This document shows, in pieces, positions 7,810 to 12,685 of a stretch of DNA of 12,685 nt; within the stretch, counting starts at the first letter, position 1; each line of letters begins with the position of its first letter. Origin of the DNA: Cyclostephanos tholiformis (lineage: Eukaryota; Bacillariophyta; Thalassiosirophyceae; Thalassiosirales; Thalassiosiraceae); assembly GCA_036939975.1 (NCBI GenBank), contig JALLPB010000823.1:1-12685 (forward strand), given 5' to 3'. The translations under genes were made by a program, and so were the position numbers. The notes under the pieces were generated by a model. The model searched no databases, was not told the DNA's origin, and saw nothing but the letters and a program-made list of their open reading frames with translations.

Positions 7810-8200
7810 AGGCGCCTCTATCTGGCTCTCGGAGGCGAGCCAGATAGAGAGCTGGGAAAGTCTGTGCCATAAAAGGGCGGGAAAGGGCGTTTTTTGGATT
7901 TTTTTGGCACAGATTTTTCCATTATAGCAAATATAATCAAAAATTTTGGGCCGGATAGCCAGATAGATAGGTCGGGGGAAGTCTCACTTGTGGATTCTCC
8001 ATTAAAAACTATCCGGATTTCTATTCACCAAATATAATCCCAGCCTAAGATCGGATCGTCTATCTGGCTTCAAGATAGATAAGATCCAGGATCAGTCTGT
8101 TTGTAGATGATAGACTGTCCGTACTTATATCAGCGACTTGGTTTTAATTAGTCGTGCCTATTAGCAATATATGCTAAGATAATCTACCAGATAGAATGGC
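7810..8200. repeat. Degenerate repeat block with TCTATCTGGC motif
   Basis: TCTATCTGGC or its complement occurs at 7817-7826, 7839-7848 (complement), 7958-7967 (complement) and 8059-8068, with a one-mismatch copy at 8186-8195. The first two form a perfect 13-bp hairpin (7816-7828 with 7837-7849, 8-nt loop). TCTGTGCCA 7861-7869 pairs with TGGCACAGA 7905-7913. AAATATAATC recurs near 7930 and 8030, suggesting a decayed tandem duplication of about 110-120 bp. Confidence 0.6.
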
Positions 8201-11030
8201 CTATGTCGCTTGCCCCCACATATGAAGCTATCAATCATGAAACTAGGGAAGACCTATATTTAGGAAAAAAAAGCTGAGTTTTGGGGCACTGGACAAGGGT
8301 GTAAGGATGGTTTATTACCATTGGTCAAGCGTTATCTGTGAGAGTAAGGAGATGTTTGTGTGTGAGATAGTGAGGTTGGTCCTCTTAAGATATCTTATGA
8401 GCAATGCATTATGCTATGTGTGTATGCAGCAGTATGATGTCTGTTGTCATTTCTGCTGTTTTCCAATTTTATTTAGATGGTAAGGTCATCGTCATTAATT
8501 TCAACACTAATGTGTATTACTCTCTGGTTTATAACCATGGTTCTGCTTTGAACTCTGATAGATTCATTCGGATGATCTGAAATAGTCCATGATATCTTGG
8601 TCTACTTTTACTCAGCGGATGGTACCATCACGCATGATATATACTCTGCACCAATGCGGTGATCAAGGATGAGCTTTGTGTGCTACCAAGTTTGGTTGGT
8701 GTTGCCTGTTCTCCTATTTACCAGTGAGCTATGGAGGGATGGGTTATGGATCCTTTCCCTTGATGTTGCTCTTCTGGTGAGGCTGTGAGTATGAGGTACT
8801 CTTATTGACAAACTTTTACATCCAGCTCTGAGCAGAGGTGGTTTACGTGCACTAAGATACTGATTGGCCAAGTTAGGCATTAGAGCATCCTGCAGGTGCT
8901 CTAGATATTTGTCCGACTTATGCTTATGCAACAATCTGTTAATAAGATTTCGATTCTGGGAGTTTGTAACTCATCCAAGGTGCTGTACCTATACCATTTT
9001 CTGTGGTATATATCAACTCATGTATTCATATTATGATCACCATATGTTGGTATCTGATCGTGTCATCAAGAGGTGTGGTAGATTCTTGGTATTGGTTCTG
9101 GGCCATCAAGGCTTTGGTAGAAGCAGTGACGTGTAAGGATGGCTTTTCGGTGATTTCTAGGGGCATGATAGTGCCTGTAATCATAGCCAGATTGGGATCT
9201 AATGTCAAGATATTTATGGAAAGTTATAATCCGACTGAGCAAAAAAATGGTTTGTGGTGAAAATTGCTTTGCTTACACTGTATTGTGAGTATGCATCATT
9301 GTTTGGGGCTAATTATATGATTTTAGCCATCACCAAAAGACTACAAGAAATTGTAATAGGAAAAAGTTGTAGCTTTTGTATGATGTATACCAGTGCATTG
9401 TAGCGATTGAGTATTTTTGATGTGCATGTGCTAAGGGGAACTGGGAGTTATCTGTTAAACCTAATCAAGGCTCACTAAAGACAAAAACCAGTGGTCACTA
9501 TGGCAGACAAGACTTTTTAAAGTGTTGCATATGCGCCCATGCATTTGATTGTGGAATGCTTATATGTTTTGTATGCACGATATGCATGGCTTGTGCAACC
9601 TTTCCAGTGTCTAGCCAGGCATTCTGTAGTCAGAGTCAGAGGTACTCTCACTGCAGTTTACTCTTTATTGAATTCAGTGTATGTTCATCCTTACTACAAT
9701 TGACCTTTAGGAAACATATTCCGTGGGTCTCATGGTGCTAGTTAGATTCTAGTACCGATCTTGTTTTGAGACAATCCTCATTTGTTGTTACCATTGTGTA
9801 TGATGCATCAAGGCGATTATCTACTGGCGAGCCAATTGCAAATCCCAAAGAAATGGAATGCTTATTTATACATGGGTTGGTCATACGTATCTTGAGATAC
9901 TAGACTTTTTGTTGCTTTTGTTTCCATGAGTATGCTTTAGTGGATATCATGAATAGTTGCTGGAATGTTACCTTAGTCCTTTGTTTTTGTGGAGCAAACT
10001 AGGCTCAACACTAATCACATGGCATGTTTGTGCATCACTAGAGATTACCAAAGTAAACTCATATGTCGGCATTAACATGGTCATCCTGGCATTTTGTTTT
10101 GCTGCTGCTGCACTGCTTCAACCCTTGTTTGGTATGTGGACTTAATCTCAGGCCTAGCTTATAAACAATTCAACCAATGTTATTTGGCTGATTGTTAAGC
10201 TCTTTTCACACTTGACACATCTGTGTGGTGAAGATTGGTTTACGTTCCTTAAACCATGATTTGTGGTTTACAGTATTCCATTGTTCTATAGTGATTATGG
10301 CTAAGCCTTCAACTTTAGTAATACTGTTGGGTAGTGTCTCTGGACAAATGTTCAGGAGGACACCGTGCATTGCATTCTGAGGTAGAACTATAGTGCATAT
10401 GAGCAAAAATGTGATGTTCACGTACCTCAAAGCTTATCATGTAAGCTGGATGATGAGCTGGGATTTATTGTTTGTAATCCCTTACTGTCAGTGACAATAT
10501 AATGCAGTGTATGCCTCAAAGGCAGCAAGAATGCCTACCAAACCATCCACATCCTGGGAATGGTTGAGTGTTCACTGTTCTGTTCCTACCAGTTCAGGGT
10601 CCAAGATACTGATGTTCCAAGGAAGAGTTTGAAGCAGTTGAGCAATAGTCCTCTAAGCCTGAATAGAGAAGCTATATCATGTGAAAGTATGACATGTTTG
10701 AACTGAGTTCTTTATGCTCATGCTCAGACTGATGTCAATTATTATTGAGTGCAGCCAAAATATTGGTCTGCTTCGCATATGCCATATGCCATTGAATTAC
10801 TGGTCCCAGTAAAGCCATGACTTTCCTTGTCTGGTAATGAATGTCACCTATGCATCCCCATGCATATTGATTGAGGCCTTAGTAATCAGATTGAGGCATC
10901 TAATGCTAATGTTAGCGGATCACCTTCCAAGGGGTGTTTGGACTCTTTTATTTGCCTTGATCAGACTTGGGTTAAGTCCTACTAGGTTGCTGGTTACTGT
11001 TTTCAGGAAGTAATATTTTTTTACCGATTT
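8200..11030. other. Long stretch with no recognisable gene
   Basis: Only short open frames (up to about 90 codons) occur, scattered over both strands without family motifs. Minus-strand frames at 8683-8934 (KHKSDKYLEHLQDALMPNL) and 9026-9208 (LDPNLAMITGTIMPLEITEK), and 10206-10430, have a vaguely coding look and could be remnants of one decayed element, but I cannot name it. No tRNA, rRNA, long terminal repeats or strong tandem repeats were seen. It may be old transposon DNA, intergenic sequence or a non-coding transcript. Confidence 0.5.
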
Positions 11031-11275
11031 ACAGTAATTTCAGTATTCCTGCAGTAATCCTCAGTATTCCTGTTATCACTGCAGTAACCTTGTTCACAGT
11101 AATGTGTTTTTGAGGCCAAAATATCATTACTGTTTTTACTGATGAGACAGTAATAAATATTACTGTTTAACAGGAATTACTGTCTGACAGTAATCCTGTT
11201 ACCGTGACAGTATTCCTGCAGTATTCCTACAGTATTCCTGTATATTACTGTCCACGTACGTAGGAATCCAGTATG
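11031..11275. repeat. ACAGTAAT / CAGTATTCCTG repeat cluster
   Basis: More than a dozen variants of CAGTAAT(N)CCTG, CAGTATTCCTG and their complements (ATTACTG) fill about 240 bp. CAGTATTCCT(G/A) is tandem three times with an exact 11-bp period at 11208-11218, 11219-11229 and 11230-11240, and also occurs at 11041 and 11062. CAGGAATTACTGTC near 11171-11184 pairs, with one base gap, with GACAGTAATCCTG near 11187-11199 as a hairpin. The mix of direct and inverted copies resembles subterminal motif arrays of transposons rather than a microsatellite. Confidence 0.8.
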
Positions 11276-11409
11276 TTTTTTCAACGCGCCATAAAATGTG
11301 GTGGGTGCGCCAGTAAGATAGCTTGTAGGTTTATCGGTTGAGATGATGCTATTTGCGTGAATGTGTGAATAACCATGACATTACAATTACAATTAATACT
11401 AAATCTAAC

Positions 11410-12139
11410 CTACTCCTCCTCGCTCTGACAATCTCCCCCTAAGTCGAATACCTTGACATTATCTCTCTTCCCCTCCTCCGTCTCATAATAAGTCCGCATG
11501 CAATCATGCAGATCCTCGTTGATTTCCCACACTTGCCAGTAAGGATCATTTGCTTCTTCGTTATCTCCAATGGTAGGGTCATAGCCAGGCAATGTTGTAA
11601 ATGCATGATATGCATTCTTACCGCGCTGCTTCTCAAAAACTATCTTGGTCACAGTCATCACTCTATTACCTTCGTCAATGTCACAAAGCTTCAATCCTCC
11701 ATACTTGTTCATGAGACGTGCCTCTAGGAGCTGGTTGCCTTGCGGTCCAATCTTCTTCAGTTCCCACCGTTCCTGCCACAATCTAAGAATCCGCAGTGGC
11801 TCTTCAGGCTCCCCAACTTCCTCATCCTCTAAGGACATATGGATCTCCTTGCAGAATACATCCATTTTAAGGCCTTCAAAGTCTTTATCATCCCACAACT
11901 TGCCAGCCGCTGATAGCTTCATTGCTCGAGCTTGGGCACGCATTTGTTGATACTGTGCATAGATTAATACCTGCTTCCTTGTCTTGTCAATGGATGTGTT
12001 GACACGCTGTCCAGACTTGACTGCCTTGACCTGCTTCCAGTTCCACTCAGCAGCAAGCAAGTTTACCCAACACCTATGTTTGCTGATAAGAGTACTTGAA
12101 ATTCCATTGGTAGGCCTTGCAGTTCTCGTCAGCAGCCAT
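11410..12139 (-). pseudogene. Left copy of tandem gene, unknown family, one-base frameshift
   Basis: ATG at 12139 starts MAADENCKAYQWNFKYSYQQ, which then runs into TAG. Skipping one base of the AAA run (plus-strand TTT 12079-12081) continues straight into HRCWVNLLAAEWNWKQVKAV and then an open frame to the TAA/TAG-type stop at 11410, about 242 residues in all. A downstream in-frame start near 12060 would give 216 residues without the Trp-rich N-terminus. The chain is highly charged and probably helical in the middle (KTRKQVLIYAQYQQMRAQAR), then acidic, ending DCQSEEE. Motifs shared with its neighbour include LWDDKDFEGLKMDVFCKEI, YGGL-LCDIDEGNRVMTV and GKNAYHAF-TLPGYDPTIGD. No family is recognised and no signal peptide or membrane segment is visible. 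The frameshift makes it a possible pseudogene unless translation starts internally. Confidence 0.6.
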
Positions 12140-12185
12140 GATGAACGTGATTAACCATGACATTACAATTAATACTAAATCTAAC

Positions 12186-12685
12186 CTACTCTTCCTCGCT
12201 CTGACAATCATCCCCTTCGTTGAATACCTTGATATTATCTCTCTTCCCCTCATCTGTCTCATAATAAGTCCTCATGCAATCATGCAGATCCTCGTTGATT
12301 TCCCACGGCTGCCAGTAAGGATCATTTGATTCTTCGTTATCTCCAATGGTAGGGTCATAGCCAGGCAATGTTGCAAATGCATGATATGCATTCTTACCGC
12401 TCATCTTCACAAAAATTGTCTTGATCACAGTCATCACTCTATTACCTTCGTCAATGTCACAAAGCCTCAATCCTCCATACTTTTTCATGAGACGTGCCTC
12501 TAGGAGCTGGTTGCCTTGCAGTCCAATTTTCTTCAGTTCCCACTGTTCCTTCCACAATCTAAGAATCCTTACCGGCTCCTCATGCTCCCCAACTTCCTTG
12601 TCCTCTAAGGACATCTGGATCTCCTTGCAAAATACATCCATTTTAAGGCCTTCAAAGTCTTTATCATCCCACAACTTGCCAGCCG
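12186..12685 (-). CDS. Right copy of tandem gene, unknown family, 5' end beyond window
   Basis: The open frame begins off the right edge and ends at 12186; 166 codons are visible, all without a stop. It aligns end to end with the left copy, at about 85% amino-acid identity by hand count (about 24 differences in 162). Identical blocks include DDKDFEGLKMDVFCKEI, NQLLEARLM and NEDLHDCMRTYYET. A cluster of replacements lies around 12410-12430, where the left copy has TKIVFEKQR and this one IKTIFVKMS. The acidic end DCQSEEE is the same. The Met at 12674 is an ATG formed in another register of the GGGATG stretch; homology to the left copy shows the protein extends further upstream. Function unknown. 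Confidence 0.65.
   Translation of the reverse strand, partial: AGKLWDDKDFEGLKMDVFCKEIQMSLEDKEVGEHEEPVRILRLWKEQWELKKIGLQGNQLLEARLMKKYGGLRLCDIDEGNRVMTVIKTIFVKMSGKNAYHAFATLPGYDPTIGDNEESNDPYWQPWEINEDLHDCMRTYYETDEGKRDNIKVFNEGDDCQSEEE

Larger units (their letters stand above)
11360..12685 (-). repeat. Tandem duplication of a small gene, period about 776 bp
   Basis: The segment from about 11366 on repeats from about 12146 to the window edge. The match includes the 3' flank (AACCATGACATTACAATT, then AATACTAAATCTAACCTACTC) and the coding sequence, ending in the identical CAACTTGCCAGCCG. A 6-bp ACAATT is doubled in the left copy only. By hand I count about 37 substitutions in about 490 aligned coding bases (about 92% identical). 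Stop of the right copy (12186) and start of the left copy (12139) are about 46 bp apart, so the unit is a whole compact gene, head to tail. Confidence 0.9.

Noticed and set aside
8683..9260. Possible retrotransposon pol remnants
   Set aside because: Short minus-strand frames look vaguely coding but show no reverse transcriptase, RNase H or integrase motif, and no long terminal repeats were found.
11506..11950. Plus-strand open frames opposite the tandem gene
   Set aside because: They are antisense shadows: the minus-strand frame is conserved between the two tandem copies as protein, while the plus-strand frames are not.
1..12685. CRISPR array, bacterial operon or prophage
   Set aside because: No regularly spaced repeats with unique spacers, no ribosome-binding sites or operon spacing, and both transposases contain spliceosomal introns.

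Overview
This window is eukaryotic nuclear DNA, rich in transposons and poor in intact genes. Both recognisable transposases are interrupted by short GT-AG introns (about 68 and 74 nt). There are no operons and no bacterial-style ribosome sites. The gene families are eukaryotic: a PIF/Harbinger (IS5-like, DDE_Tnp_4) transposase and a pogo/Tigger (HTH_psq + CENP-B-type HTH + DDE_1) transposase. The wording of the Harbinger copy resembles, from memory, proteins common in diatoms and related microalgae. A diatom or other stramenopile is my best guess, with low to moderate confidence.

Layout. (1) About 61-2306 is a degraded element with roughly 350-bp terminal inverted repeats around a minus-strand acidic coding relic of unknown function. 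(2) About 2412-3788 holds two arrays of AGACCT/AGGTCT palindromes in inverted orientation. They flank a frameshifted minus-strand gene of unknown family. Matching 22-23-bp ends at 2508 and 3788 suggest a second TIR element of about 1.28 kb. (3) 3754-4693 is a broken Harbinger-type transposase with an intron, a 1-nt frameshift, a TGA stop and substitutions at conserved acidic positions. (4) 5074-6452 is a nearly complete pogo-type transposase with one intron, all three catalytic Asp residues and a single in-frame TAG. (5) 6570-7253 (minus, convergent with pogo) is a zinc-ribbon plus HIRAN-like protein gene with one in-frame TGA. E2F-like TTTTGGCGGGAA sites lie upstream of it, followed by a block of degenerate TCTATCTGGC repeats. 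(6) About 8.2-11.0 kb holds no gene I can recognise. (7) 11031-11275 is a dense ACAGTAAT / CAGTATTCCTG repeat cluster. (8) 11.36 kb to the right edge is a head-to-tail tandem duplication (period about 776 bp) of a small unknown acidic-tailed gene on the minus strand.

The genes do not form a pathway. The pieces read as layers of mobile DNA in different stages of decay: the pogo copy looks youngest, and the Harbinger copy and the first TIR element look much older. The most intriguing parts are the palindrome-bounded element with its unknown protein, the HIRAN-like/zinc-ribbon protein beside the pogo transposase, and the tandem gene pair, whose copies differ by mostly amino-acid-changing substitutions.
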